Below are positions 1 to 11,152 of a DNA stretch of 64,000 nt, piece after piece. Both the position numbers and the translations under genes were made by a program. Below the pieces are notes generated by a model that was given only the letters and a program-made list of their open reading frames with translations, was not told the origin of the DNA and searched no databases. Position 1 is the stretch's first letter, and every line of letters starts with the position of its first letter. The stretch is from Pseudovibrio brasiliensis. GTDB taxonomy: Bacteria > Pseudomonadota > Alphaproteobacteria > Rhizobiales > Stappiaceae. The stretch spans positions 1 through 64,000 of the forward strand of contig NZ_CP074126.1 in NCBI RefSeq assembly GCF_018282095.1, in the 5' to 3' direction.

Positions 1-1467
1 ATGCACGTTCAGGAAGCTCCAGGGCCGGAGCAATGGGATCGCGTTAAGAAGCGTCTACGTGCGGAACTGGGTGAAGACGTATTCACCAGCTGGTTTGCAC
101 GCGTTGATATGGAAGGGCACAACAACGGCACCGTCCGTCTGTCCGTTCCTACTCGGTTTCTAAAGCAATGGATCCAGTCTCATTATTCAGAGCGTCTGAT
201 GGGACTTTGGAAGAATGAATGCGACGACATTCATAAGATCGAACTCACCGTACGCGGTGCTGTTCGTCCACGTCCAGCAGCGGCTAAGCCAGCTGCACGC
301 CCAGCACTGGGTGGCAAGACTGATATGCGCCCAATTCAGGTAAATGATCCTGTTGGTTTGCGCGCCGCATCCCCAGCACCCGCAATGATGGGTGGCCGGG
401 CTGGTCGTTCCGATCTCTCCTCCAAAGACGTGCTCGAAGGTGCTTCCCTCGATCCGAAATACGTTTTTGAAAGTTTTGTTGAAGGTGAATCCAACGTTCT
501 CGCTCTTGCTGCAGCTAAGCAGGTCGCAGGCGGTGGTGTCGTAACCTTTAACCCACTCTACCTCCATGCTTCTGTAGGTCTTGGTAAGACCCACCTGATG
601 CAGGCGATTGCAAATCAGGCCCGTATGGCTGGTCGCCGCGTTCTGTATCTCACAGCAGAGCATTTCATGTACCGCTTTGTTGCAGCGCTTCAGGCACAGT
701 CTGCAATGTCCTTTAAGGAAACTTTGCGTTCTATCGATCTTCTTCTGATCGATGACATGCAGTTCCTTCACGGCAAGCAGGTGCAGCAGGAGTTCTGCCA
801 CACTCTTAATGCATTGATTGATGGTGCTCGTCAGGTTGTTGTTGCAGCTGACCGCGCTCCGGCTGAATTGGAAAGCCTGGATGATCGCGTTCGCTCCCGC
901 CTGGCAGGTGGTCTGGTCGTAAATATCTCCGAGCCAGATTTCCAGCTTCGTCGCGCTATCATCGAAGACCGTATGCGCGCTCAGCAGCGCTCATACCCGA
1001 ACTTCACCGTGCCGGACGCTGTTCTGGACTACGTAGCGCGCAACGTTACCTCCTCTGGTCGTGACCTTGAAGGCGCTCTGAACCGTCTCGTTGCACACAA
1101 TCAGCTGACCAATTCTCCGGTAACTCTGGAAATGGCTGAAATCACTCTACGTGATCTCATCCGTGCAGCTGAGCCACGCCGCGTCAAAATCGAAGATATT
1201 CAGCGCGTCGTTTCCAAGCATTATAACGTCACAAAAGCAGATCTGCTTTCTGCACGCCGTACCCGCACCATCGTGCGTCCGCGTCAGATCGCAATGTATC
1301 TCGCCAAGATGATGACCCCACGGTCTCTGCCTGAGATCGGTCGTCGCTTCGGTAACCGTGACCACACAACAGTGCTTCACGCAGTTCGTAAAATCGAAGA
1401 GCTCTCCAAGGCAGACAATGGTCTGGCGCAGGAGCTGGAGCTGCTGAAACGCATGCTGGACGCGTAA
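1..1467 (+). CDS. dnaA: Chromosomal replication initiator DnaA
   Basis: This is the AAA+ ATPase that binds DnaA boxes at the origin, melts DNA and helps load the helicase. The 488 residues show the DnaA N-terminal domain (residues about 10-75, [10 protein letters not shown] region), a variable Pro/Ala-rich linker (about 85-140), then the AAA+ core with Walker A GLGKTH (193-198) and Walker [10 protein letters not shown] (247-255). The C-terminal DnaA-box-binding helix-turn-helix contains RDHTTVLH at about 453. Length is normal for alphaproteobacteria. The start is the first base of the window, so an upstream alternative start and the ribosome binding site cannot be examined. It is followed by dnaN in the classical order. 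Confidence 0.98.
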   Translation: MHVQEAPGPEQWDRVKKRLRAELGEDVFTSWFARVDMEGHNNGTVRLSVPTRFLKQWIQSHYSERLMGLWKNECDDIHKIELTVRGAVRPRPAAAKPAARPALGGKTDMRPIQVNDPVGLRAASPAPAMMGGRAGRSDLSSKDVLEGASLDPKYVFESFVEGESNVLALAAAKQVAGGGVVTFNPLYLHASVGLGKTHLMQAIANQARMAGRRVLYLTAEHFMYRFVAALQAQSAMSFKETLRSIDLLLIDDMQFLHGKQVQQEFCHTLNALIDGARQVVVAADRAPAELESLDDRVRSRLAGGLVVNISEPDFQLRRAIIEDRMRAQQRSYPNFTVPDAVLDYVARNVTSSGRDLEGALNRLVAHNQLTNSPVTLEMAEITLRDLIRAAEPRRVKIEDIQRVVSKHYNVTKADLLSARRTRTIVRPRQIAMYLAKMMTPRSLPEIGRRFGNRDHTTVLHAVRKIEELSKADNGLAQELELLKRMLDA

Positions 1468-1522
1468 TTAGCGTCCCCTACACAGGAGTATATGGACTCC
1501 GTGCAGGATTTTGGTGATTATT

Positions 1523-1552
1523 GGGGCGCTGCTTGCAGCGCCCCTCTTGCAT
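1523..1552 (+). terminator. Hairpin downstream of dnaA
   Basis: A GC-rich inverted repeat (GGGGCGCTG at 1523-1531 and CAGCGCCCC at 1536-1544, 4-base loop) is followed by a weak T-containing tail. It probably ends or attenuates the dnaA transcript about 55 bases past the stop codon. The T-run is poor, so a processing or stability role is possible. Confidence 0.6.
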
Positions 1553-1757
1553 TTTGAGAGCTAAACGTGCAGTTTGAACGACCCCGCAGGAGGTCAAACT
1601 CGACGTAATGGGGCAGTGCAGACACGGCGGGGTTTGCATGGGCGCTAGAGCGCATTCTGTTTGATTGAATGCGGCAAGCTCTGAGCATTTTGTATTAGTA
1701 ATTCGCGGAGTGCGCTGCACCGGCATGCAGCTCCGCCCAGAAGAATGGACGTTTCGC

Positions 1758-2876
1758 ATGAAAGTGACACTTGAGCGGACCGAGCTTTTGAAGTCTCTGA
1801 CCCACGTACACCGTGTGGTTGAACGGCGGAACACCATTCCGATCCTCTCCAACGTTATGCTGCAGGCTGAAGGTGGAAACCTGAAACTGAAAGCAACCGA
1901 CTTGGATCTTGAGGTCGTGGAAAGCATCGCAGCAATGGTGGAAACACCTGGCGCGACCACCGTTCCGGCACACATGATCTACGAGATCGTGCGTAAACTG
2001 CCAGATGGCTCTCAGGTTGTTCTGGAAACCTCCGGTGATGACAGCACCATGGAAATCCGTGCAGGCCGTTCACGCTTTGCGCTGCAGATCCTGCCAGTCA
2101 CCGACTTCCCTGATCTGACAGCAGGTGAGTTCTCTCACAGTTTCACCATGACTGCTGGTGGCATCCGCAAGTTGATCGACAGCACCCAGTTTGCGATCTC
2201 TACGGAAGAAACCCGCTACTACCTCAACGGTATCTACATGCATTCTCTGGACATCGGTGAAGGTCTGCGTTTCCGCGCAGTTGCAACTGATGGTCACCGC
2301 CTCGCTCAGGCTGAGCTTGAGGCGCCAGAAGGCTCCGACGGCATGCCGGGCATCATCGTACCACGTAAAACCGTTGGCGAAATCCAGAAGCTGCTGGACG
2401 ATCCTGAAGTTGAAATCAAGGTCGAGATCTCCGAGACCAAGATCCGCTTCACCATTGGTGACATCATTCTCACTTCCAAGCTGATCGACGGCACCTTCCC
2501 AGACTACGAGCGCGTTATTCCGAAAGGAAACGACAAGGAACTGCGCGTTGACCGTGATGTCTTCAAAGAAGCTGTCGACCGCGTGTCCACCATCGCATCC
2601 GACCGTGGCCGCGCAGTGAAGATGGCGCTCAGCGAAGGCAAGATCGTTCTGACCGTGACCAACCCGGATTCCGGTACCGCGACTGAAGAAGTTGCAGTTG
2701 AGTACGACAACGAAGAATTCGAGATCGGCTTTAACTCCAAGTACCTGCTGGATATCGCAGCACAGCTGGAAGCAGACACCGCGCTCTTCACTCTCGCAGA
2801 CTCCGGTTCACCAACTCTGGTCCGCGATGAAGGCAGCGACGAAGCGATCTACGTTTTGATGCCAATGCGCGTATAA
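1758..2876 (+). CDS. dnaN: DNA polymerase III beta subunit (sliding clamp)
   Basis: This is the ring-shaped processivity clamp of the replicative polymerase. The product begins MKVTLERTELLKSLTHVHRV, the conserved family N-terminus, and is 372 residues, the usual clamp length, with three repeated clamp domains. The C-terminus ends in MPMRV, matching the conserved end that lines the peptide-binding pocket. The reading frame is open 93 bases further upstream (to 1665), but those residues are not clamp-like, so ATG 1758 is chosen. It lies between dnaA and recF and has its own strong terminator downstream. Confidence 0.97.
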   Translation: MKVTLERTELLKSLTHVHRVVERRNTIPILSNVMLQAEGGNLKLKATDLDLEVVESIAAMVETPGATTVPAHMIYEIVRKLPDGSQVVLETSGDDSTMEIRAGRSRFALQILPVTDFPDLTAGEFSHSFTMTAGGIRKLIDSTQFAISTEETRYYLNGIYMHSLDIGEGLRFRAVATDGHRLAQAELEAPEGSDGMPGIIVPRKTVGEIQKLLDDPEVEIKVEISETKIRFTIGDIILTSKLIDGTFPDYERVIPKGNDKELRVDRDVFKEAVDRVSTIASDRGRAVKMALSEGKIVLTVTNPDSGTATEEVAVEYDNEEFEIGFNSKYLLDIAAQLEADTALFTLADSGSPTLVRDEGSDEAIYVLMPMRV

Positions 2877-2883
2877 ATCTTTC

Positions 2884-2917
2884 GCCCCCGGCTACCACAG
2901 CCGGGGGCATTTTTTTC
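2884..2917 (+). terminator. Rho-independent terminator after dnaN
   Basis: A perfect 10-bp stem (GCCCCCGGCT at 2884-2893, AGCCGGGGGC at 2899-2908) with a 5-base loop is followed by seven consecutive T residues. It separates dnaN from recF, so recF probably depends on readthrough or its own promoter. Confidence 0.92.
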
Positions 2918-2996
2918 TAGGTATGCGTTCCTGAAATTGACTTCTGAATTTCGGAAAACAGCAGCTACGAAACTTATTGAACCAAAGAGAGCCTGA

Positions 2997-4127
2997 ATGT
3001 CGGATCCAGTGCCTGTGGCGCTTTCTCGCCTCGCGCTAACGGATTTTCGAAACTACAGCGCAGTAAGCGTTGAGTTGAACAGCCGAATGATCGCTTTTGT
3101 TGGCGACAACGGCGCAGGCAAAACCAACATCCTCGAAGCAATCTCCTTTCTGTCCGCAGGTCGTGGCCTCCGCCGTGCAACGCTTGGAGATATCGCACGC
3201 GCTGATGGGTCCGGTGGCTGGGCAGTAAGTGCGGTCTTGGATGGCGAGTATGGCGAAACGCGCATCGGTACTGGCTTAACAGCAGGTGAACCGGGTCGCC
3301 GTGTCCGCATTGATGGCGAAGAAGCCCGCTCTTCTGAAGCCTTGCTGGAATACCTCCGCGTGCTGTGGTTGGTCCCTTCCATGGATGGCCTGTTCACCGG
3401 CTCTGCCTCTGATCGCCGCAAGTTTCTCGATCGCTTGGTGCTCTCTCTCAATCCATCTCATGGCCGAATGGTTGCCAGCTTTGAAAAAGCTTTGCGCCAA
3501 CGAAACCGCCTACTTTCTGAAGGGGGAACACCTGAGTTCCTCGATGCCATCGAAGCACAGGTTGCCGAACTGGGCACCGCCGTTGCTCTGGCGCGCAGTG
3601 AAACCGTGAGTTTGCTGGCCAAGACGCTGGAAACCCAAAAACAACTCGGCCTCCCCTTCCCGTCTGCGGAAATCCATCTGCAAGGCGCTTTCGAGACGGC
3701 CACCATTGGCATGAGCGCCTCGGATCGCGAAGACTGCTACCGCGAACTGCTGGTGGAAGGCCGCTTCCGCGATCGTGCTGCTGGCCGCACTCTAGATGGC
3801 CCGCACCGCTCAGATCTCTATGTAGTTCACAGCGAAAAGCAGATGCCAGCGGCTCAAGCCTCAACTGGCGAGCAAAAAGCCCTGCTGATCGGCCTGGTTC
3901 TGGCACACGCCGACCTCACCTCATCCATCTCCGGCATGACCCCAATCCTGCTGCTGGATGAAGTGGCTGCTCACCTTGATCCGGGTCGCCGCGAAGCCCT
4001 CTTCACGCGTCTGGAAGTACTTGGCGGACAGGTGTTCATGACCGGCACCGACCAAAACCTCTTCAAAGACCTGCCAAGCGCAGCACAGATTTTTGAAGTC
4101 GAAGGCGGTGGCATTAAGCTGAGTTGA
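2997..4127 (+). CDS. recF: DNA replication and repair protein RecF
   Basis: This SMC-like ATPase assists RecA loading at gapped DNA and replication restart. The 376-residue product has Walker A GDNGAGKTN (about residues 36-44), an ABC-type signature region ASTGEQKALLIGL near 286 and Walker B ILLLDEVAAHLD near 318. N-terminal SRLALTDFRNY is typical of RecF. Length is normal. It follows dnaN after 120 bases and a strong terminator; the next genes (LysE family) are unrelated to replication. Confidence 0.96.
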   Translation: MSDPVPVALSRLALTDFRNYSAVSVELNSRMIAFVGDNGAGKTNILEAISFLSAGRGLRRATLGDIARADGSGGWAVSAVLDGEYGETRIGTGLTAGEPGRRVRIDGEEARSSEALLEYLRVLWLVPSMDGLFTGSASDRRKFLDRLVLSLNPSHGRMVASFEKALRQRNRLLSEGGTPEFLDAIEAQVAELGTAVALARSETVSLLAKTLETQKQLGLPFPSAEIHLQGAFETATIGMSASDREDCYRELLVEGRFRDRAAGRTLDGPHRSDLYVVHSEKQMPAAQASTGEQKALLIGLVLAHADLTSSISGMTPILLLDEVAAHLDPGRREALFTRLEVLGGQVFMTGTDQNLFKDLPSAAQIFEVEGGGIKLS

Positions 4128-4245
4128 CAGATTTGGTTGAGCTCACTTAAAGGCAATGCCCTTTTATCTCGCTTGTCAGCCCAATTTCCCTGTGTTTATT
4201 CTGAAGCGGTGTTCTCGGAAGGTTAAGACTGCTTTTCGGGCAAGA

Positions 4246-4260
4246 AAGCACAAAGTGCTT
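4246..4260 (+). other. Small inverted repeat upstream of first LysE gene
   Basis: AAGCAC-AAA-GTGCTT lies 33 bases before the first exporter start. It could be a leader hairpin or operator; nothing else supports a role. Confidence 0.25.
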
Positions 4261-4292
4261 CAAACCTTCTGTTTCAGAGCAATGTGATCCCC

Positions 4293-4922
4293 ATGGACCT
4301 GCAAATTCTTCTCGTTTTCGGGGCAACCCTGTTTGTTGTTGCCATCACTCCGGGCCCTGCCATCGCCGCACTGGTGTCACGCACGCTCGGGTTTGGTCTG
4401 CAAGGCACGCTCACGTTCGTCTCTGGTATGCTAATTGGCAGCATGTGCCTGTTTATTCTGGCAATCCTCGGTCTGGCGAAGTTGGCGAGTACCTACGTTC
4501 TGGCGTTCACCGTGGTCAAATACGCAGGCGCTGCTTATCTGCTCTTTCTCGCCTGGAAACTCTGGCGCGCGAGCGGCTTGCAAGCGCAGCAGATGGATGA
4601 GCAAGCAGCAACGCCACAAAACACAAAGGGCAGCGCGAAAACGCTGGTCTCTGGCATGCTGATCACGCTCTCCAATCCAAAAGGTCTGCTGTTTTATGCA
4701 GCGCTGATGCCAAGCGTGGTGCCGATGGAAACCATCACGACCATCGGGCTGGTGGAACTGATGTTCGTCACGCTTACCGTATTGTCAGTGGTCTTCGCGA
4801 TCTATATTGGAGTGACCGTACGGGCACGAAGCCTCCTGACCTCAGAAAAAGCCGTTGGCAGATTGAACAAGAGCGCGAGCGTTGCAATGTTTGGCGCCGC
4901 TGCTGCAATCGTCGCGAAATAA
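4293..4922 (+). CDS. LysE/RhtB-family amino-acid exporter, copy 1
   Basis: This is an inner-membrane exporter of the LysE/RhtB superfamily, whose members expel amino acids or related metabolites. The 209-residue product has the family N-terminus with ITPGPAIAALVSRTLGFG (the conserved PGP motif after the first membrane segment), about five to six hydrophobic segments and the internal LSNPKGLLFY motif. The frame also has a GTG at 4284, but ATG 4293 aligns with its two paralogues. It is followed after 13 bases by a second family member, so the two are co-transcribed. Substrate cannot be deduced. Confidence 0.88.
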   Translation: MDLQILLVFGATLFVVAITPGPAIAALVSRTLGFGLQGTLTFVSGMLIGSMCLFILAILGLAKLASTYVLAFTVVKYAGAAYLLFLAWKLWRASGLQAQQMDEQAATPQNTKGSAKTLVSGMLITLSNPKGLLFYAALMPSVVPMETITTIGLVELMFVTLTVLSVVFAIYIGVTVRARSLLTSEKAVGRLNKSASVAMFGAAAAIVAK

Positions 4923-4935
4923 GAAGAGTAATAAG

Positions 4936-5556
4936 ATGGAACTGGCAGTTCTTTTGTTTTTTGCAGGAACCCTGTTCGCTGCAGCCATTACCCCTGGCCC
5001 CGGCATCGCGGCTTTGTTGGCCCGTATCTTCGGTCAGGGCATGCGCGGTACGCCGATGTTTGTGGTCGGCATGATCTGTGGGGATCTCTTCTGGTTTACG
5101 CTGGCGATCATGGGCCTCGCCGCCATCGCAACCAACTACGCCATCGTGTTCGTTGTCCTCAAATGGCTTGGTGCGGCTTATCTGCTTTATATGGCTTGGG
5201 GCATGTGGAATTCCAAAGGCGTTACCCCTACGCAAGAAGGCGATGCAGCAGTGAAAGCAACGTCCCGTCTGGCTGCTTTGCTGGCTGGCCTGTCCATGAA
5301 CCTCTCCAATCCCAAGGTGGTGATCTTTTACATGGCGCTGATGCCCAATATCGTGCCCATGGATAAGATCGGCTTGCTTGCTTATTGGGAACTTGCCGCG
5401 ACTATGGCTTGCGTGCTGTTCATCGTCTTTGGCATCTATGCGTATCTGGCTGTTTCTGCGAAGAAACTCATGTCCTCGCAGCGCGCATTTAAGCGCCTCA
5501 ACAGAGGGTCCAGTATGGTGATGGTCGGTGTTGCTGCAACCATGGTAACCCGCTAA
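4936..5556 (+). CDS. LysE/RhtB-family amino-acid exporter, copy 2
   Basis: This is a 206-residue paralogue of the preceding gene. MELAVLLFFAGTLFAAAITPGPGIAALLARIFGQG carries the conserved PGP motif (described here by key residues), and LSNPKVVIFYMALMPNIVPM is the second conserved block. Several membrane helices are evident. ATG 4936 was chosen because the upstream in-frame sequence overlaps copy 1 and is not family-like. It is separated from copy 3 by 87 bases that contain two hairpins. Probably exports an amino acid or derivative; substrate unknown. Confidence 0.88.
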   Translation: MELAVLLFFAGTLFAAAITPGPGIAALLARIFGQGMRGTPMFVVGMICGDLFWFTLAIMGLAAIATNYAIVFVVLKWLGAAYLLYMAWGMWNSKGVTPTQEGDAAVKATSRLAALLAGLSMNLSNPKVVIFYMALMPNIVPMDKIGLLAYWELAATMACVLFIVFGIYAYLAVSAKKLMSSQRAFKRLNRGSSMVMVGVAATMVTR

Positions 5557-5603
5557 CGCCCCAGCTCAGGAACGGCGCTTGCGAAAGCGCACGGCGCCGT
5601 ATA

Positions 5604-5623
5604 CTGAAGATATTCGTCTTCAG
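5604..5623 (+). other. Hairpin between LysE copies 2 and 3
   Basis: CTGAAGA-TATTCG-TCTTCAG forms a 7-bp stem with a 6-base loop, preceded by another GC-rich inverted repeat (ACGGCGC near 5571 with GGCGCCGT near 5593). There is no T-run. It may modulate expression of copy 3. Confidence 0.35.
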
Positions 5624-5643
5624 GAAAGAACTGCTGCACTTTT

Positions 5644-6267
5644 ATGGATGTCACGAGCCTTGCCCTGTTTGCCGGCACGCTTTTTACGCTTGCTGTCATC
5701 CCCGGCCCCGCCGTTTTCGCGATCATCGCCCGCGCCATGAGCTTTGGCAGCAGCGGAGCCATGCTGTTCTGCTTTGGATTGCTGAGTGGCGACTTACTGT
5801 GGTTTTCCATGGCCGCATTGGGCTTGGCAGCTATTGCAAGCAGCTTCTCCGGCGCTTTTGTGGTCCTGCAATGGCTCGGAGCAGCCTATCTCACCTATAT
5901 CGCCTGGGGCATCTGGAAGAGTGCCAGTGCAACGCCCTCTGAAGATCAGGAAACTCTGGCAACGCCACAAACATCAGCAAGAACCTCTTTGTTTGCTGGG
6001 CTGCTGTTTAACCTCTCCAACCCTAAAGCGATCATGTTCTATCTCGCGCTCATGCCAAATCTGGTGAGCGTTGAAGAGATGAACCTGCTGGGTTTTGTCG
6101 AGCTGGCCTTGGTGCTGTCTGTTGTGCTGCTCACCATCAATGGCGTCTACTCGTTTCTGGCTGTGAAATTCAGAGAACTGCTCAGCTCTGAAAAGACCAT
6201 GTACCTGATTAACCGACTGGCTGCACTGGGGCTTCTGTGCATCGCAGCGCTAATGATTGCACGCTAG
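5644..6267 (+). CDS. LysE/RhtB-family exporter, copy 3
   Basis: This is the third consecutive family member, 207 residues, with the N-terminal VIPGPAVFAIIARAMSFG motif and the internal FNLSNPKAIMFYLALMPNLV block. It is more diverged than copies 1 and 2 are from each other (first motif VIPGP instead of ITPGP). It ends 244 bases before gyrB. Start ATG 5644 aligns with the paralogues. Function as an exporter is from the family; substrate unknown. Confidence 0.87.
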   Translation: MDVTSLALFAGTLFTLAVIPGPAVFAIIARAMSFGSSGAMLFCFGLLSGDLLWFSMAALGLAAIASSFSGAFVVLQWLGAAYLTYIAWGIWKSASATPSEDQETLATPQTSARTSLFAGLLFNLSNPKAIMFYLALMPNLVSVEEMNLLGFVELALVLSVVLLTINGVYSFLAVKFRELLSSEKTMYLINRLAALGLLCIAALMIAR

Positions 6268-6487
6268 AAAAAGCACCAGAAACTAGCTCCAATTTTCCGA
6301 AAATCAGAGGCGCTCCACCCAAAACTTGGGGCGTAGTTCGCGCATGCAAAACGCAGTGATGCACGCTAAGGAAATTATCCCCCCATAAAAACAGTGATTA
6401 TGCAATATTTCCCTTGGTTTACGAGCGCTTAAACTCCCTGATTGCTTGAACCATTTGCCCAACCAATTATAACATGAAGTTCAATGA

Positions 6488-8965
<2,478 letters not shown>

Positions 8966-8992
8966 GCAATGCGCGACAGCGTAAGAAATCAG

Positions 8993-9025
8993 AAAAGCCG
9001 GATGCATCTGCACTCCGGCTTTTTT
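8993..9025 (+). terminator. Rho-independent terminator after gyrB
   Basis: AAAAGCCGGA (8993-9002) pairs perfectly with TCCGGCTTTT (9014-9023), and the T-run continues. With A-rich and T-rich flanks it could act in both directions, also ending the convergent GntR gene. Confidence 0.9.
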
Positions 9026-9072
9026 CATGTGCGCATAGTAAGCGCACCAGATCTCTGTTGTGAGGGAAAGCC

Positions 9073-9789
9073 TTAAACAGAAAGGCTAAGGAAGGTGTGC
9101 TCGGACATCCAGCGATCAAACAGGAAGCTCACATGCCCGCGAGCAGCGTTGGCAGCCTCTTCCGGGGTGCCGTTGCAGTGGGTTTCGATGATTGTGATGT
9201 GCTTCTCATGGATATCCGTGCCGCAAAGCGGGATGTCCCGGTGTGAGAGCGTTACACGGTGCATATGAAGCGCACACCGTTCCAGTATTGGCTCCAACCC
9301 ACGCAAGTTTGCCTGACTGAATAACGTGGCATGGAACAGCCGGTCATAGGCACTGCAGAGAAACACTTCGTTGGCATCGGCTGCCTGACACATGGCATCC
9401 AGAATTTCAAAGAGCTGATCCCGTGTCTCGCCAGAAATGTTGGAGGCGATCATCCTGCCCGCCTGCTCTTCCAGCTGCATGCGGATCTTGACGATCTCGA
9501 CAGCTTCCGCGCGGCTGATACCGGCAACCCGCGTGCCTTTATAATCGTGGCGCACCACTAGGCCAGATTGCTGAAGCTTCAACATAGCCTCACGTACAGT
9601 TCCCTGCGCGCAGTCGCAGGCATCTGCTACCTGCTGCTCGGCGATTGCTTCACCGGGCTTCAGGGCACCAACGATGATCTGTTCTTCCAGGTAATGATAG
9701 ACAGCGTCACTTTTACGATTGCTGGAAGATGACCAAGGAGAAATTCCAAAACGAGAAATGAGGGAACGGTCCGAGATCGTGTGCAGCAT
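9073..9789 (-). CDS. GntR-family regulator with FCD ligand domain
   Basis: This is a transcription regulator of the FadR subfamily. The N-terminal winged helix (EEQIIVGALKPGEAIAEQQVADACDCAQGTVREAMLKLQQ, key pattern L..L..G.VR.AL) is followed by an all-helical FCD domain with acidic and His residues expected for metal or carboxylate ligand binding. ATG 9789 gives 238 residues; a TTG at 9843 would add 18 residues without a better ribosome binding site. It converges on gyrB and has no adjacent enzyme gene, so the regulon is not evident. About 1.2 kb separates its start from the next start on the same strand. Confidence 0.85.
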   Translation of the reverse strand: MLHTISDRSLISRFGISPWSSSSNRKSDAVYHYLEEQIIVGALKPGEAIAEQQVADACDCAQGTVREAMLKLQQSGLVVRHDYKGTRVAGISRAEAVEIVKIRMQLEEQAGRMIASNISGETRDQLFEILDAMCQAADANEVFLCSAYDRLFHATLFSQANLRGLEPILERCALHMHRVTLSHRDIPLCGTDIHEKHITIIETHCNGTPEEAANAARGHVSFLFDRWMSEHTFLSLSV

Positions 9790-9843
9790 GACAGAAGCGC
9801 TTTTTTTTGGATGAGGACGACTCCGAGAGCTCAATTCGGGCAA

Positions 9844-10109
9844 ATAGCTTCGGATTTCTCATCACAGGAACACCATAAGCACGTATAGCGTGTAAACTAT
9901 GTTATGTGCAATTGTAAAATATAGTTCCTTAGGGGTAGGGCGTATTGTTGCGCACTTTGTTATTGGCCCAATTTAATCGAATAAAAAATTGCAACTACTG
10001 AGCTATATGTTCCAATTAATTGGTAGTTTTGAAGAGTTTCAACCAACGGAACGTCTAAAGAAGCTACCGGAAATAAATTAATTTAGCCAGCTAATTTGTC
10101 CACAAAGGA
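9844..10109. other. AT-rich intergenic region
   Basis: About 270 bases of AT-rich sequence lie between the GntR regulator start and the terminator of the thioesterase gene. It presumably holds the GntR gene promoter. No conserved gene, RNA or clear operator was recognised. An isolated near-match to a DnaA box (TTGTCCACA) occurs near 10087. Confidence 0.5.
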
Positions 10110-10139
10110 AGGAGCACATAGAGGCGATTATGTGCTCCT
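10110..10139 (-). terminator. Terminator of the MarR-thioesterase unit
   Basis: AGGAGCACATA (10110-10120) pairs perfectly over 11 bp with TATGTGCTCCT (10129-10139), 8-base loop, just past the thioesterase stop on the minus strand. The trailing T content (TCCTTTG) is modest. Confidence 0.7.
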
Positions 10140-10155
10140 AACCAGAACTGTTTGA

Positions 10156-10593
10156 TCAGGATTCCGGTTTGATCATCACAGTTCCAGATGCGTAAGCATA
10201 GATTTTGCCGTCTTCATCGAGGATTTCGCCAGCAGAGATGCCGGTTTGCCGCGTCATACTCACAACACGGCCTTCCGCGTAAAGAACCTGCCCTACCTTA
10301 ATGGGACGTATGAACTTAACGTTGAGTTCTGACGTGCCGCGAAAACTGAAAGCGTCTTTGAGTTTGGTCTGCACAGCCAGCGAAAGCACAGAATCCAGCG
10401 CTGTCGCCGCATAACCGCCATGCACAGTGCCACCGGGGTTCAGGTGATCATTGGTCGGCATGCATTTGAAGCGAACAAGGCCGTCCTCAATGCAATCAAT
10501 GTCTACATTCATGGTTTCTGCCATAGGCGGACGATTGCCCGCTTTCTGCATGGCTTTCAGGAACTCCAGTCCTGACATCACTTTTACGTCCAT
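10156..10593 (-). CDS. PaaI-type hotdog-fold thioesterase
   Basis: This is a 145-residue hotdog-fold acyl-CoA thioesterase-like protein (PaaI/YigI type). The conserved signature is present: NPGGTVHGGYAATALDSVL, with the HGG loop near residue 80 and the following acidic residue, then FIRPIKVGQVLYAEGRVV. Such proteins hydrolyse aromatic or fatty acyl-CoA thioesters; the substrate here is unknown. It lies 33 bases downstream of a MarR regulator on the same strand, so the pair is probably one transcript under MarR autoregulation, suggesting a response to an aromatic or lipophilic acid. Confidence 0.87.
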   Translation of the reverse strand: MDVKVMSGLEFLKAMQKAGNRPPMAETMNVDIDCIEDGLVRFKCMPTNDHLNPGGTVHGGYAATALDSVLSLAVQTKLKDAFSFRGTSELNVKFIRPIKVGQVLYAEGRVVSMTRQTGISAGEILDEDGKIYAYASGTVMIKPES

Positions 10594-10626
10594 CTTTCCA
10601 ATTCGTCCTATTGAAAATTTCTGAAA

Positions 10627-11031
10627 TCAAAGCCGCGTCAGCAGTGCCTTGAGGTCGTCCCTCTCACGATCACTCAGTTCCGCAAGGAACCTGGCGTTTG
10701 CGTCTTCGGTTAAACTATCGAGAACTTCTGTAATCTCCTGCCCGCGCTCAGTGAGGAAAATGTGCTGAGTGCGCCGGTCTTCCGGGCTGGCTTTCCGCTC
10801 TAGATATCCGGCAGGGCAAAGTCGGTCCAAAACACCGGTCAGCGTGGCATTATCCAGCTCAGCTGCTTTGCCCAGCTGAGACGTGGTACAACCGTTCTGA
10901 ACTGCCAATGCTTGCAAAACTATGGATTGAACCGGCGTAAGGCCGAGCTCTTCCAGCTGTTTCTTATAGAAGCGTGCGCCGCTTCTGGCGCTTCGGGAAA
11001 GCAGATAAAAGATGCAATTATCAAGGCGCAT
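10627..11031 (-). CDS. MarR-family transcriptional regulator
   Basis: This is a 134-residue winged-helix regulator with the MarR layout: N-terminal dimerisation helix, LTPVQSIVLQALAVQNGCTTSQLGKAAELDNATLTGVLDRL recognition region and the wing RKASPEDRRTQHIFLTERG (the D-x-R-R wing motif is intact). ATG 11031 is preceded by GGAG at good spacing; a GTG at 11073 would add 14 residues but lies inside the palindromic operator region. The adjacent thioesterase is the likely target, together with autoregulation through the TTTGCATGCAAA palindrome upstream. Confidence 0.9.
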   Translation of the reverse strand: MRLDNCIFYLLSRSARSGARFYKKQLEELGLTPVQSIVLQALAVQNGCTTSQLGKAAELDNATLTGVLDRLCPAGYLERKASPEDRRTQHIFLTERGQEITEVLDSLTEDANARFLAELSDRERDDLKALLTRL

Positions 11032-11049
11032 CGTCAGCACTCCATATAC

Positions 11050-11076
11050 TTTGCATGCAAATAGTTTGCACACAAA
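11050..11076. promoter_or_regulatory. Probable MarR operator: two TTTGCAnnCAAA half-matching sites
   Basis: A perfect 12-bp palindrome TTTGCATGCAAA (11050-11061) is followed by TTTGCACACAAA (11065-11076, two mismatches) with 15-base periodicity. They lie 19-45 bases upstream of the MarR start. Position and symmetry suit an autoregulatory MarR dimer pair. Confidence 0.6.
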
Positions 11077-11114
11077 ATATATAAGCGCAATTGATCCTTA
11101 GGAGGGGGTGAAAG

Positions 11115-11140
11115 GAAGCTACAGCAGGTTGTAGCTCCCA
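11115..11140 (-). terminator. Hairpin after the ABM monooxygenase gene
   Basis: AGCTACA (11118-11124) pairs with TGTAGCT (11131-11137), extended by flanking G/C pairs. It sits just after the stop on the minus strand; the tail is C-rich rather than T-rich, so termination is uncertain. Confidence 0.45.
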
Positions 11141-11152
11141 ATCAGGAAGGCT

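Noticed and set aside
187-801. Long open frame on the minus strand inside dnaA
   Set aside because: It is antisense to a strongly conserved gene, rich in Cys/His/Trp in a pattern typical of shadow translation, and has no family resemblance.
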